Assembly: GCF_023073915.1 (NCBI RefSeq)
Contig: NZ_JADPKK010000020.1
Span: 383,001-447,000, forward strand
Reading direction: 5' to 3'
Source of the DNA: Bradyrhizobium sp. 149
GTDB lineage: Bacteria > Pseudomonadota > Alphaproteobacteria > Rhizobiales > Xanthobacteraceae
DNA: 64,000 nucleotides
Below are positions 28,643 to 36,565 of this stretch, piece by piece (position 1 is the first letter of the stretch; every line of letters begins with the position of its first letter). The position numbers and the translations under genes were made by a program. Under the pieces are notes generated by a model. It saw only the letters and a list, made by a program, of their open reading frames with translations, did no database searches and was not told the DNA's origin.

Positions 28643-29665
28643 ATGAAAAAAATCGGATTCCTCTCCTTCGGGCACTGGACGCCCTCGCCGCAATCGCAGA
28701 CCCGCTCGGCGGCGGATACGCTGCTGCAATCCATCGAGCTTGCGGTCGCGGCAGAACAGCTCGGCGCGGATGGCGCCTATTTCCGCGTGCATCATTTCGC
28801 GCGGCAGCTTGCTTCACCCTTTCCGCTGCTCGCCGCCGTCGGCGCCAGGACCAGCAAGATCGAGATCGGCACGGCCGTGATCGACATGCGCTACGAGAAC
28901 CCGCTCTACATGGCGGAGGACGCTAGTGCCGCCGATCTCATCGCGGGCGGGCGGCTGCAGCTCGGCATCAGCCGTGGCTCGCCCGAGCAGGTGATCGATG
29001 GCTGGCGCTATTTCGGCTACCAACCGGCCGACGGCGAGAGCGACGCCGACATGGGCCGGCGGCATGCCGAGGTCTTTCTCGACGTCTTGCGCGGCGAAGG
29101 GTTTGCAGAACCCAATCCGCAGCCGATGTTCCCGAATCCGCCGGGGCTGTTGCGGCTCGAGCCGCATTCGGAAGGCCTGCGCGAACGGATCTGGTGGGGC
29201 GCCGGCTCCAACGCGACGGCGGTCTGGGCCGCCAAGCACGGCATGCATCTGCAGAGCTCGACGCTCAAGAATGACGAGACCGGCGAAGCCTTCCATGTGC
29301 AGCAGGCCGCGCAGATCCGCAGCTATCGTGCCGCGTGGAAGGAGGCCGGCCACCGCCGCGAGCCCCGCGTGTCCGTCAGCCGCAGCATCTTCGCGCTGAT
29401 CGACGATCGCGACCGCTCCTATTTTGGCGGCGACCGCGGAGGCGAGGACCAGATCGGCTTCATCGATCCGCGCACCCGGGCGATCTTCGGCCGCTCCTAT
29501 GCCGCCGAGCCGGATGTGCTGATCGAGCAGCTCCGACAGGACCAGGCCATCGCGGAGGCCGATACGCTGCTGCTGACGATCCCGAACCAGCTGGGCGTGG
29601 ATTACTGCGCGCACGCAATCGAGGCGATCCTCACGCACGTCGCGCCGGCGCTGGGATGGCGCTGA
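28643..29665 (+). CDS. LLM class flavin-dependent oxidoreductase (luciferase-like)
   Basis: 340 residues with the bacterial-luciferase TIM barrel: GADGAYFRVHHFARQ near the N-terminus, IEIGTAVIDMRYENPLYMAED, and GGRLQLGISRGSPEQV. The family uses FMNH2 or F420 with O2 to oxidise small substrates. No flavin reductase is adjacent. A diverged copy of its 3' coding region survives at 32101-32232, on the far side of the three-gene accessory stretch. Confidence 0.9.
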   Translation: MKKIGFLSFGHWTPSPQSQTRSAADTLLQSIELAVAAEQLGADGAYFRVHHFARQLASPFPLLAAVGARTSKIEIGTAVIDMRYENPLYMAEDASAADLIAGGRLQLGISRGSPEQVIDGWRYFGYQPADGESDADMGRRHAEVFLDVLRGEGFAEPNPQPMFPNPPGLLRLEPHSEGLRERIWWGAGSNATAVWAAKHGMHLQSSTLKNDETGEAFHVQQAAQIRSYRAAWKEAGHRREPRVSVSRSIFALIDDRDRSYFGGDRGGEDQIGFIDPRTRAIFGRSYAAEPDVLIEQLRQDQAIAEADTLLLTIPNQLGVDYCAHAIEAILTHVAPALGWR

Positions 29666-29756
29666 GGCAAACGGTGGATCACTAGTCGCGAGAAGCAGAC
29701 ACCCCGTAACGCCGTCTTTACGCTTGCGTCGATCAGCGGCTTCGCAGCTGCGAGCG

Positions 29757-29773
29757 ACCGGCCGCTGGCCGGT
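29757..29773. terminator. GC-rich hairpin downstream of the LLM gene
   Basis: ACCGGCC-GCT-GGCCGGT forms a perfect 7-bp stem with a 3-base loop about 90 bases after the stop codon. No T-run follows, so it is not a canonical intrinsic terminator. Confidence 0.3.
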
Positions 29774-29897
29774 GACGGGAATGCCTTTGCAGAGGCTTGC
29801 GAGGACATTCTCGTGCGATTGCCGTAACTCTCGGCTCATGCTATCCTTGGTTGTTATTTCTTTATCACCAAGCCTTTTATGCGCCGGGACGCAAGAG

Positions 29898-30695
29898 ATG
29901 GGCCTAAGAACCATCGAAAAATTGGCAGCCGCGTTCTCGCTAGTCACCAGCGCAGTGTTGCTCATCCTTTGGATTGTGGACCCACTGAAGGAAACGATTA
30001 TTCGCAAGATTGATGCTTCGTCCGAGATAAACGACTCGGAAAGCGAGCCTGCGGATGTGCACACACTCAAACTAGCGTCCGCCGAGCCGGACCCGACGTT
30101 AAAGATCATAAGAACCAATTTGGCGATCGAATATACAGAAAGGATTGCAAATGGCTCGGCGGCTCAGGTCACTGTAAGACTTTCTCAGGAGGAGCGCCTA
30201 AAATCTATCGCAGAGAAGCCAAAGCCCGATAGGGTGTTGCCCATCGATCGTTTAGCGTGGCCCATCAATCTCGCGCTAAACGTTCATGGAAAGTCGGAAG
30301 CTAAGTTACTCGCTAAGGGCGCACGCTTGCCGACGAAGCTTATCTGGGCCCCCACCATAGATCCCGGTCTTTCCGAAGTCGTCGCCATTCTGAGCGTGAA
30401 GCACGAAATCGCTGACAGCCCCAGGTTCGACAAAGCCGCTCGACAAAAGATTGCCTCGATCGATCAAACAGGCGTCAGTATAAATGAACACGAACCCGAG
30501 CTTGCTGAGGCGTCGGACGACATACGTCTGAAGATATCATTTACTCGATTTGGTATGCCCGGATGGCTTTGGGAATACGTCACCCTGGGAGGATCAATCG
30601 TAAGCTTTGTGATGGGGTGCGCATTTCTAACCAGCACGTTTTCGCGCATCTGGGCGCGAGCTTTCAGTCAATCAGCTTCTCCTAACCATAACTGA
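29898..30695 (+). CDS. Two-helix membrane protein of unknown function
   Basis: 265 residues from ATG 29898 (alternative ATG 29838 adds 20 residues and a second hydrophobic stretch). There is one membrane helix near the N-terminus (FSLVTSAVLLILWIV) and one near the C-terminus (GGSIVSFVMGCAFL), with a ~190-residue domain between them. The base composition is visibly lower in GC than the flanking genes, suggesting acquisition. No family recognised. It precedes the FRG and HEPN-like genes on the same strand. Confidence 0.65.
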   Translation: MGLRTIEKLAAAFSLVTSAVLLILWIVDPLKETIIRKIDASSEINDSESEPADVHTLKLASAEPDPTLKIIRTNLAIEYTERIANGSAAQVTVRLSQEERLKSIAEKPKPDRVLPIDRLAWPINLALNVHGKSEAKLLAKGARLPTKLIWAPTIDPGLSEVVAILSVKHEIADSPRFDKAARQKIASIDQTGVSINEHEPELAEASDDIRLKISFTRFGMPGWLWEYVTLGGSIVSFVMGCAFLTSTFSRIWARAFSQSASPNHN

Positions 30696-30775
30696 GCAAC
30701 AATCGCGCAGGTCATCGCGCCGTGGGGAACAGTCCTTTGCGCTTGCCCTGCGGCTGACGTTGGCTAGAGCGCCGA

Positions 30776-31606
30776 ATGCCGGAGCATCCCGTGAGCGAAA
30801 ATGAACTTTCGTGGGAAGGATTCAAAGCGCAAGCTAAGACTCTGACCGAGAAGGCGCGTGAAGAGAACGGATCAGTTCTGTTCAGAGGTCACGCCTCTAG
30901 TGAATGGACCTTGGATACGACACTAGATCGATCCCGTCACAGTGACCTGGTCGCTCACCATTACGGGTTAATTCTTCGGGTAAAACCGGAAATCGAAGCC
31001 TACTCGGGACGACGATGGACTGAGGACGAGGAAATCAACTTCGCCGTCATCGAAGATTCGTGCACGCAATATGAGAGATTTTCTCTTCGCTTCTCGATGG
31101 GGTCGCTCCCGCACTACGCATATATGGCTCACCTGCGCCACCACGGATTTCCATCGCCCCTGCTTGATTGGAGCATGTCCCCGTTCATTGCTGCGTTCTT
31201 TGCTTTCCGCTCGTACACATCCACCGACCGTGTCGCGATTTTTGCTTATCGCGAGCGCGACAAGAGTGGGATGAAAGTTGGGGGAAGTGACTTACCAGCG
31301 ATCCGCGTGTGTGGGCCATACGTATCAGGCCCGAAACGCCACTTCGCGCAGAGGTCACAGTACACTATCTGCACTATGTGGAACGATTCAGGACCGTATT
31401 TTTATGAACACAGTAACGTCTGCCGTCCGTTTGATCCCAAGAAGGAGTTTCAACAGGACATTATCTACAAATTCGAAATCGCCAGCACCGAGCGCGCAAG
31501 GGTTCTTCGGGAACTCAACGACTATGGCTTGAATGCTTACCAGCTCTTCGGATCGGAGGAGGGTTTATTGGAGAGCCTGTCATCTCGCGAGGAAGTTGGC
31601 ACGTAG
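30776..31606 (+). CDS. FRG-domain protein
   Basis: 276 residues with the FRG signature: F36-R37-G38 in VLFRGHASSEWTL, then RHHGFPSPLLDWSMSPFIAA (~121-140), matching the HHG-x-P-T-x-LLDW core of the family. FRG domains are of unknown biochemistry and occur often in accessory regions and some predicted defence loci. The gene stops 4 bases before the HEPN-like gene starts. Composition is lower in GC than the neighbours. Confidence 0.85.
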   Translation: MPEHPVSENELSWEGFKAQAKTLTEKAREENGSVLFRGHASSEWTLDTTLDRSRHSDLVAHHYGLILRVKPEIEAYSGRRWTEDEEINFAVIEDSCTQYERFSLRFSMGSLPHYAYMAHLRHHGFPSPLLDWSMSPFIAAFFAFRSYTSTDRVAIFAYRERDKSGMKVGGSDLPAIRVCGPYVSGPKRHFAQRSQYTICTMWNDSGPYFYEHSNVCRPFDPKKEFQQDIIYKFEIASTERARVLRELNDYGLNAYQLFGSEEGLLESLSSREEVGT

Positions 31607-31610
31607 CCTC

Positions 31611-32027
31611 ATGTCGCTCCCGGAATCGTCGCTGCACGTTCCCGTCGGGCCCTCGCTGCATCTCACATTGGAGCAGGCGATGAGTCGTCAGGTCGACGCC
31701 GCCGTTGACGCACTGGTGGCAGGAAACTTCGACATTGCACTGACGCTCGCCGGAGCCGCCGAGGGCATGATCGAGCGTGTCGGCTCGCATATGTTTGGCG
31801 AACTTAAGTCTGCGCCAAAGGCGTTGGAGCGCTTCGATAAGAAACAGTGGATCTCGATCCTGAATATGGAGCGCGATTGGCTCAAGCATGGTGGGGAGCC
31901 GACAATGGAAATCGCGTGTTCGTCGGCAGCCTTCATCGTCGCCCGAGCAGCGTCGAAGGTCGAGAATTGGACCCCAAAAATGGTCCAATTCAAGATCTGG
32001 CTACTGGCAAATCTCGATCGTTTATAG
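31611..32027 (+). CDS. HEPN-like all-alpha protein
   Basis: 138 residues from ATG 31611, 4 bases after the FRG stop codon, implying one transcript and coupled translation. Predicted all-helical. The segment FDIALTLAGAAEGMI and the motif RDWLKH (R88 to H93) fit the R-polar-x3-H pattern of HEPN ribonucleases, where the residue after Arg is usually N, D or H. HEPN proteins serve as toxins or abortive-infection effectors. The family assignment is from motif only; a non-catalytic helical protein is possible. Confidence 0.65.
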   Translation: MSLPESSLHVPVGPSLHLTLEQAMSRQVDAAVDALVAGNFDIALTLAGAAEGMIERVGSHMFGELKSAPKALERFDKKQWISILNMERDWLKHGGEPTMEIACSSAAFIVARAASKVENWTPKMVQFKIWLLANLDRL

Positions 32028-32100
32028 GCGTCCTTTGCGCTCGGTCGTAAGTCTCGGACCTTATTGCAACCAGCCGATGTTTAATTCCGGAAGCCACATG

Positions 32101-32232
32101 CGAGGAACATATCGGCTTCATCGACCCGCGGACACGGGCAATTTCGGTCGCAGCTATGCCTCCGAGTCGGATGGATCGAACAGCGCCGGCGGGACCATAC
32201 CCTGGTGAGGCTGACACATTGCTCTTGACGGT
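32101..32232 (+). pseudogene. Decayed 3' fragment of an LLM oxidoreductase gene
   Basis: The DNA matches the intact LLM gene around 29443-29580: IGFIDPRTRA and GRSYA-ES are still readable, but a missing base shifts the frame between them and several small indels follow. It is a diverged copy, so either an old duplication or the relic of a second paralogue. It marks the right border of the accessory stretch. Confidence 0.7.
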
Positions 32233-32358
32233 ACGCCCGTTGAACGCGGGCAACAGCGGCAAGACGGCATCCTCATAGGCGCGAAAGTCCGCGATACCCT
32301 CGGGCGGTATTCGGACGGTGAGCACCAGCGTTACCGGATCAGTCTGACGGGCCATCAT
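32233..32358 (-). pseudogene. Truncated N-terminus of a small monooxygenase-like (ABM/DUF1330-type) protein
   Basis: From ATG 32358 the frame reads MARQTDPVTLVLTVRIPP, then EGIADFRAYEDAVLPLL, which looks like the first 40 residues of a small dimeric alpha/beta-barrel protein. After that it runs straight into the antisense of the LLM remnant and loses its sense. I interpret it as a gene cut at the junction. The family call is tentative. Confidence 0.5.
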
Positions 32359-32400
32359 CAAAATCCCGAGCCGAGCTCGTCGCGGTCTACTCGCGTGCTC

Positions 32401-32559
32401 TCAAAACAAGGCGGCGTTAACAGCCTGTCCGTAGATCATTGCCGCCACGAGCGAGAGCAGCAAGCCCGCGCCCGAGAAGATCACGATAACTTTCAGAGTT
32501 TCGACATCGAATTTGGTTCTCGTCGCGCGGGATATCGCCTTTGCCAGTGCAGCCATCAT
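32401..32559 (-). CDS. Small single-helix membrane protein, hypothetical
   Basis: 52 residues from tandem ATGs at 32559/32556 with GGAG 6 bases upstream. Basic N-terminus (AKAISRATRTK), then FDVETLKVIVIFSGAGLLLSLVAAMIY, read in two parts, with one membrane helix. The composition and ribosome site support a real gene. An unusual hairpin lies immediately upstream of the ribosome site. Confidence 0.55.
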   Translation of the reverse strand: MMAALAKAISRATRTKFDVETLKVIVIFSGAGLLLSLVAAMIYGQAVNAALF

Positions 32560-32569
32560 CGCCAGCTCC

Positions 32570-32599
32570 GAACAGGCCGCGCGGAGGCGCGGCTTGTTC
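32570..32599 (-). promoter_or_regulatory. Strong hairpin directly upstream of a ribosome site, loop complementary to the SD
   Basis: Two 13-base arms (32570-32582 and 32587-32599) pair with a single G-U wobble around a 4-base loop. In the minus-strand transcript the loop is CTCC, complementary to the GGAG ribosome site that begins at the very next base after the stem. It could shield or present that site. It could alternatively be an intergenic repeat. Confidence 0.4.
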
Positions 32600-32998
32600 C
32601 ATGTAGCGTGATTGGGCGCGTTTGCGTGTGAAGCAGATTACAGGTGATCTTGCGTGCTGCGCCTCACACCGCCGGCCGAGCGTGCCTGGATCTTGCCATT
32701 CGTCGCGCACCACGCCCTTGCCGGCGTAGCTGCGCGTGACGATGCCCTCGCGTATGGCAGGCGGCCGCTCGTCATGCAACCTGGCGGGAACCAGCCGACT
32801 TGCTGCCACCTTTGCGGTGCAGCCTCGTGGCCGGTACTATCTCAACTGATTCTCGTCCGACGAGGGTACGGAGGCCGCGGCCGTCATTGGCGCGGTCCTG
32901 TCAGGCGGGAACGATCTTGGTGCCGAGGATGATTCGGCGTCATCGGGGGAGGACATTTTGCGCAAACGCGAACGTAAGTTCGGCTAGCGTCAGCCGAA
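32600..32998 (+). other. Intergenic stretch without a supported gene
   Basis: Open frames on both strands lack ribosome sites and recognisable domains. A minus-strand stretch (around 32660-32790) reads HDERPPAIREGIVTRSYAGK and could be the remnant of a gene, but I cannot name it. Confidence 0.45.
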
Positions 32999-35293
32999 AT
33001 GCATCAGCATGCGGCTTTTCACGATCCCGTCCTGGTCGCGCTATCGATTCTGATCGCGGCACTCGCCTCCTATACGGCATTGGACTTGGCGACCCGAATG
33101 CGAGCTGCTTCGGGAAGGGCCCGCCGATCCTGGCTGGCAGCCGCTGCGATCGCCATGGGCGGCGGCATCTGGTCCATGCATTTCGTCGGCATGCTGGCCT
33201 TCAGCCTGCCTGGAATCCAGCTCTCGTACGATCCATTCCTGACTCTCCTCTCGCTTGTCATTCCGATTGTCGTCGCCGCGGCCGCCTTTGCCGTCGTCGG
33301 ACGACGCCCACGGGCGCTCCTCGCATCCGGCTTCGCGATGGGACTTGGTATCTCCGGCATGCACTATACCGGCATGGCCGCGATGCGAATGGCGGCCGTC
33401 ATGGAGTACGATCTCCGGTGGGTTGTGCTCTCGATCCTGATCGCGATCAGCGCCTCGATCGTGGCGCTCTGGCTCGCCTTTCGCAACACCAACGCGGTCC
33501 AGCGGCTGTTCGCGGGATTGGTGATGGGCCTTGCGATCTCCGGCATGCACTACGCCGCGATGGAAGGCGCCATGTTCCTGCCGACGAGCACGATGGCCCG
33601 GCAGACAGGACCTCTCGGCGTCGGTCAGGCGCCACTCGCGTTCCTGCTCGCCGGCATCACCATTGTGATCCTGAGCATCGGGATCGCGGCTGCCGTCTAT
33701 GACAGGGCTTCCGCGGAGCGCGCCCAGCGCGAGGCCGACGCACTGAGGCGCAGCGAAGAACGCTTTCGGCTCCTTGTCGAAGGTATCGTCGACCACGCGA
33801 TCTTCATGCTCGATCCGGACGGGCGCGTGGGCAACTGGAACCTCGGCGCGCACCGGCTGATGGGCTATGGCGATGACATCGTAGGGACGAGCTACACGAT
33901 CTTTCATACCGAGGAAGATTGCGCGGCCGGGGCCCCGGCGCACGCGCTTGTTGAGGCCGAGCGGGAGGGGAAGGCGGCAATCGAAGGCTGGCGTGTCCGC
34001 AAGGACGGCAGCCGCTTCTGGGCGGAAGCAACGATCGTCGCGGTACGGAACGAGAGCGGCGCAATCGCCGGCTTTGCGAAGATCGTGCGCGACGTCAGCG
34101 AAAGGCGACGGGCGCAGGATGCGCTGGATCGGGCGCGCGAAGCACTGATGATGTCGCAGAAGATGGAAACCATCGGCCAGCTGACCGGCGGCGTGGCCCA
34201 CGACTTCAACAACCTGCTCGCGGCCGTTCTCGGCAGCCTCGAACTTCTGAAGAAGCGCCTGCCGTCGGGCGACCCGAAGATCCAGCGCCTGGTGGACAAC
34301 GCGATGCTGGGCGCGCAGCGGGGCGCCTCCCTGACCCAGCGTATGCTCGCTTTTGCGCGTAAACAGGATCTCAAGCCGGCGGTCGTCGATGTCCGCGAAT
34401 TGGTGCACGGCATGGCCTCATTGTTGAAGTTCGAGGCCGGAATTCGTGTCGAGACGCTGTTTCCGATCGACCTGCCGAAGGTGAGGGTCGACGCGAACCA
34501 GCTCGAACTGGCTGTCCTCAACCTGGCGGTCAACGCGCGTGATGCGATGCCGGGTGGTGGCCTGATCACCATCGCCGCTCGCGGAGAGCGGGGCGATGGC
34601 GGCCTTGCGACAAGGGACTACGTTGCGCTCTCGGTGAGCGACACGGGCTGCGGCATGGATGACGAGACCCTAAAGCACGCGCAGGAGCCGTTCTTTACGA
34701 CCAAGGGTGTCGGCAAGGGCACCGGGCTCGGCCTGTCAATGGTCCACGGACTTGCCGAGCAGTCCGGCGGCAAGCTCGCTTTGAGAAGCCTTCCCGGAGA
34801 GGGCACGACAGCCGAAATCTGGCTGCCGATGGCTGGGGAGACCGCGGCGCCAGATCCGCGCGCGGAAGCTCCGGCACCCGTACCGCGGGCCAGCCGGCAG
34901 CTTTCCGTGCTTGTCGTCGACGACGACCTCCTGGTGCTCGAGAACACGGCGGCGATGCTGGAGGATCTCGGGCACATCGTGGTCGAGGCGCGCTCGGGCG
35001 ACGAGGCATTGGCTTTGCTCCGCCGCACGCGTACCGTCGACCTGGTTGTTACCGACTATGCCATGCCCGGGATGACCGGACTGCAGCTGGCCAGCGCTGT
35101 CGCCGCGGAGCGCCCCGGGACGGTCATCCTCCTGAGCACGGGGTACGCAGAGATTCCCAGCGACGCACCATCCAGCCTGCCGCGCCTGTCAAAGCCGTTC
35201 GACCAGGCCGCGTTGGCGAAGGCTATCGAGGCGGCGATGCGCGAAGACGATCCAACCGGATCCATCGTCGCCTTTCGGCCGAAGAGCGCGTGA
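32999..35293 (+). CDS. MHYT-PAS hybrid sensor histidine kinase with receiver domain
   Basis: 764 residues. The N-terminal membrane sensor has three MHYT motifs (SMHFVGM ~59-65, GMHYTGM ~120-126, GMHYAAM ~182-188), proposed to bind copper and sense O2, CO or NO. A PAS domain (~252-370) follows, then HisKA with H401 in GGVAHDFNNLL, an HATPase domain (~500-615; GCGMDDETL, GTGLGLSM) and a C-terminal receiver with phospho-acceptor D686 in VVTDYAMPGMTG. No response regulator is adjacent, so output is through an unlinked partner. Confidence 0.93.
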   Translation: MHQHAAFHDPVLVALSILIAALASYTALDLATRMRAASGRARRSWLAAAAIAMGGGIWSMHFVGMLAFSLPGIQLSYDPFLTLLSLVIPIVVAAAAFAVVGRRPRALLASGFAMGLGISGMHYTGMAAMRMAAVMEYDLRWVVLSILIAISASIVALWLAFRNTNAVQRLFAGLVMGLAISGMHYAAMEGAMFLPTSTMARQTGPLGVGQAPLAFLLAGITIVILSIGIAAAVYDRASAERAQREADALRRSEERFRLLVEGIVDHAIFMLDPDGRVGNWNLGAHRLMGYGDDIVGTSYTIFHTEEDCAAGAPAHALVEAEREGKAAIEGWRVRKDGSRFWAEATIVAVRNESGAIAGFAKIVRDVSERRRAQDALDRAREALMMSQKMETIGQLTGGVAHDFNNLLAAVLGSLELLKKRLPSGDPKIQRLVDNAMLGAQRGASLTQRMLAFARKQDLKPAVVDVRELVHGMASLLKFEAGIRVETLFPIDLPKVRVDANQLELAVLNLAVNARDAMPGGGLITIAARGERGDGGLATRDYVALSVSDTGCGMDDETLKHAQEPFFTTKGVGKGTGLGLSMVHGLAEQSGGKLALRSLPGEGTTAEIWLPMAGETAAPDPRAEAPAPVPRASRQLSVLVVDDDLLVLENTAAMLEDLGHIVVEARSGDEALALLRRTRTVDLVVTDYAMPGMTGLQLASAVAAERPGTVILLSTGYAEIPSDAPSSLPRLSKPFDQAALAKAIEAAMREDDPTGSIVAFRPKSA

Positions 35294-35531
35294 AAGCCGA
35301 ATGATGAATGGCGCCCACGGCCGGTGAAGATGGGCACCATTGCTTCGCGTGGCACTATGATGCTCCAACCTGCCATGCCCTCCAATCGGCAAGTTGCGAT
35401 GCTCCGCGATCTTGCACACCGCGTCGAGGGACCACCTGACTGCTGATTTCCAGGGTGGTTCGGTTACCCTTCGATAGCGGCGGCCTTAAGCGCCCAGCGG
35501 GCCCGGGGGGTCTCGCCCGACTCTTGCGCTT

Positions 35532-35570
35532 CCAACTGTAACGCGTTACGCTGTTACGCGTTACAGTTGG
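35532..35570. promoter_or_regulatory. Long palindrome with two GTWACGCGTTAC boxes, operator of the toxin-antitoxin pair
   Basis: The 18-base arms (35532-35549 and 35553-35570) match at 17 of 18 positions around a 3-base centre. Each arm holds a 12-base box: GTAACGCGTTAC (perfect palindrome) and GTTACGCGTTAC, spaced 15 bases apart. A possible -35 TTGCGC (35524-35529) and -10 TACGCT (35547-35552) place the promoter within it. The right end overlaps the GGAG ribosome site of the antitoxin. Typical layout for conditional-cooperative autoregulation. Confidence 0.7.
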
Positions 35571-35579
35571 AGAAACCCC

Positions 35580-35792
35580 ATGGCGGCGCCAGCCGAGAGG
35601 ATGAAGATCATGCGGCAGCGGCGGCGCGCGCGGGGGCTGCGCGAGTTGCGTCTCGTCGTTGCCGACCCGCGCTCGCGGGCGGTACGACGACGGGTGGCGA
35701 AACAGGTCGCCGGCCTCGACCTGGATCGCGAGCGTGACGCAATGAAGTGGATCGAATCGGTCTCCGAGTTTGATGCAGATGCGCCGCGGTGA
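35580..35792 (+). CDS. MazE-like antitoxin (DUF3018-type)
   Basis: 70 residues, very basic N-terminal half (RMKIMRQRRRARGLRELRLV) that fits a DNA-binding fold, then a helical C-terminus ending WIESVSEFDAD that probably wraps the toxin. It follows the palindromic operator with GGAG upstream and overlaps the toxin gene by 20 bases. The pattern resembles the DUF3018/antitoxin MazE family; sequence similarity is modest by eye. Confidence 0.75.
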   Translation: MAAPAERMKIMRQRRRARGLRELRLVVADPRSRAVRRRVAKQVAGLDLDRERDAMKWIESVSEFDADAPR

Positions 35793-36108
35793 TCTGGTGA
35801 CTGTTGCGGCGGCCGGTGACTATGGCAAGCCTCGTCCCGCCGTTATCGTGCAGACTGATGCCTTTCCGGAGAACCATGCTTCAGTGGTAGTCTGCCAGCT
35901 AACTTCCGATCTGGCGGATGCTCCGGATTTTCGCGTCACCATTGAGCCCAACCCCGAAAATGGCTTGCGGCTCAAATCGCAAGTGATGGCTGATAAGCCG
36001 GTCACCATAAGACGCGAGCGAATCGGGCAGAAGATCGGACGGCTCGGCAGCCAAGACATGGCTCGGCTCGGTATTGCATTGGCCTTTGTCTTGGGGCTCG
36101 CCGATTAG
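35773..36108 (+). CDS. MazF/PemK-type toxin (mRNA interferase)
   Basis: 111 residues from ATG 35773, overlapping the antitoxin end. The family signature is clear: MRRGDLVTVAAAGDYGKPRPAVIVQTD at the N-terminus (read in parts), the VVVCQLTSDLAD strand and LKSQVMADKPVTIRRERIG towards the C-terminus. MazF proteins are ribosome-independent endoribonucleases that cut mRNA at short motifs. Located ~100 bases from tRNA-Arg. Confidence 0.88.
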   Translation: MQMRRGDLVTVAAAGDYGKPRPAVIVQTDAFPENHASVVVCQLTSDLADAPDFRVTIEPNPENGLRLKSQVMADKPVTIRRERIGQKIGRLGSQDMARLGIALAFVLGLAD

Positions 36109-36208
36109 TCGACTGATGCTTCAGGCCCAGGCGACGGATAGCGGGCTCGTGGTGGCCCGATGCGGTATCTCAAATACCGGGAAGCGATATCGCATAAAAT
36201 GCGTAAAA

Positions 36209-36285
36209 TGGCGCGCCCGGAACGATTCGAACGTCCGACCCTCAGATTCGTAGTCTGATGCTCTATCCAGCTGAGCTACGGGCGC
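36209..36285 (-). tRNA. tRNA-Arg (anticodon ACG)
   Basis: Cloverleaf on the minus strand: acceptor GCGCCCG (36285-36279) pairs with CGGGCGC; D-arm GCTCAGCTGGATAGAGC; anticodon loop CTACGAA with ACG; T-arm with GTTCGAATC. Discriminator G and an encoded CCA (36211-36209). The A34 is expected to be inosine, reading CGU, CGC and CGA. Confidence 0.96.
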
Positions 36286-36493
36286 GTTTTCGCAAACAGC
36301 GATTGCGGGCGTGGCCCGCAGGCAGCCCCCGGCGACGCCGGAGGGGTGCGAAAGAGCGCTCTGACTAACCGCTCTTGCTCCACTTGGCAAGGTCCGGATT
36401 GGGAAGATTTTGCAGGGAAATGACCGTTTCCGGTGTCGGCCTCCGGCCGACCAAAGCGCGATATGTCCTTATCGCGCTTTAGATTATCGTTTA

Positions 36494-36565
36494 AAGCATG
36501 ATCTTTTCGGAAAACCGCTTCGCACTTTGCGCCAACGCGGCCCTTCGGGTCCGGATCATGCTCTA
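36494..36565. repeat. Dispersed palindromic repeat, AGCATGATC family, copy 1
   Basis: Ends AGCATGATC / GATCATGCT with internal TTTTCGGAAAACCGCTT. A second copy lies at 54974-55024. Its edge merges with the stop codon (TAG) of the sensor kinase gene; the other copy does the same with dnaX. Confidence 0.75.

Noticed and set aside
32417..32809. 130-codon minus-strand frame overlapping the small membrane protein gene
   Set aside because: No ribosome site, no recognisable domain, and the 52-codon frame on the same strand has better signals.
36163..36179. CGGTAT-N5-ATACCG hairpin as a terminator of mazF or of the tRNA
   Set aside because: Short stem and no T-run on either strand.
35580..36285. 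tRNA-Arg with the nearby toxin-antitoxin pair as the end of a genomic island with direct repeats
   Set aside because: I found no second copy of the tRNA 3' end and no integrase in the window, so an att site cannot be claimed.
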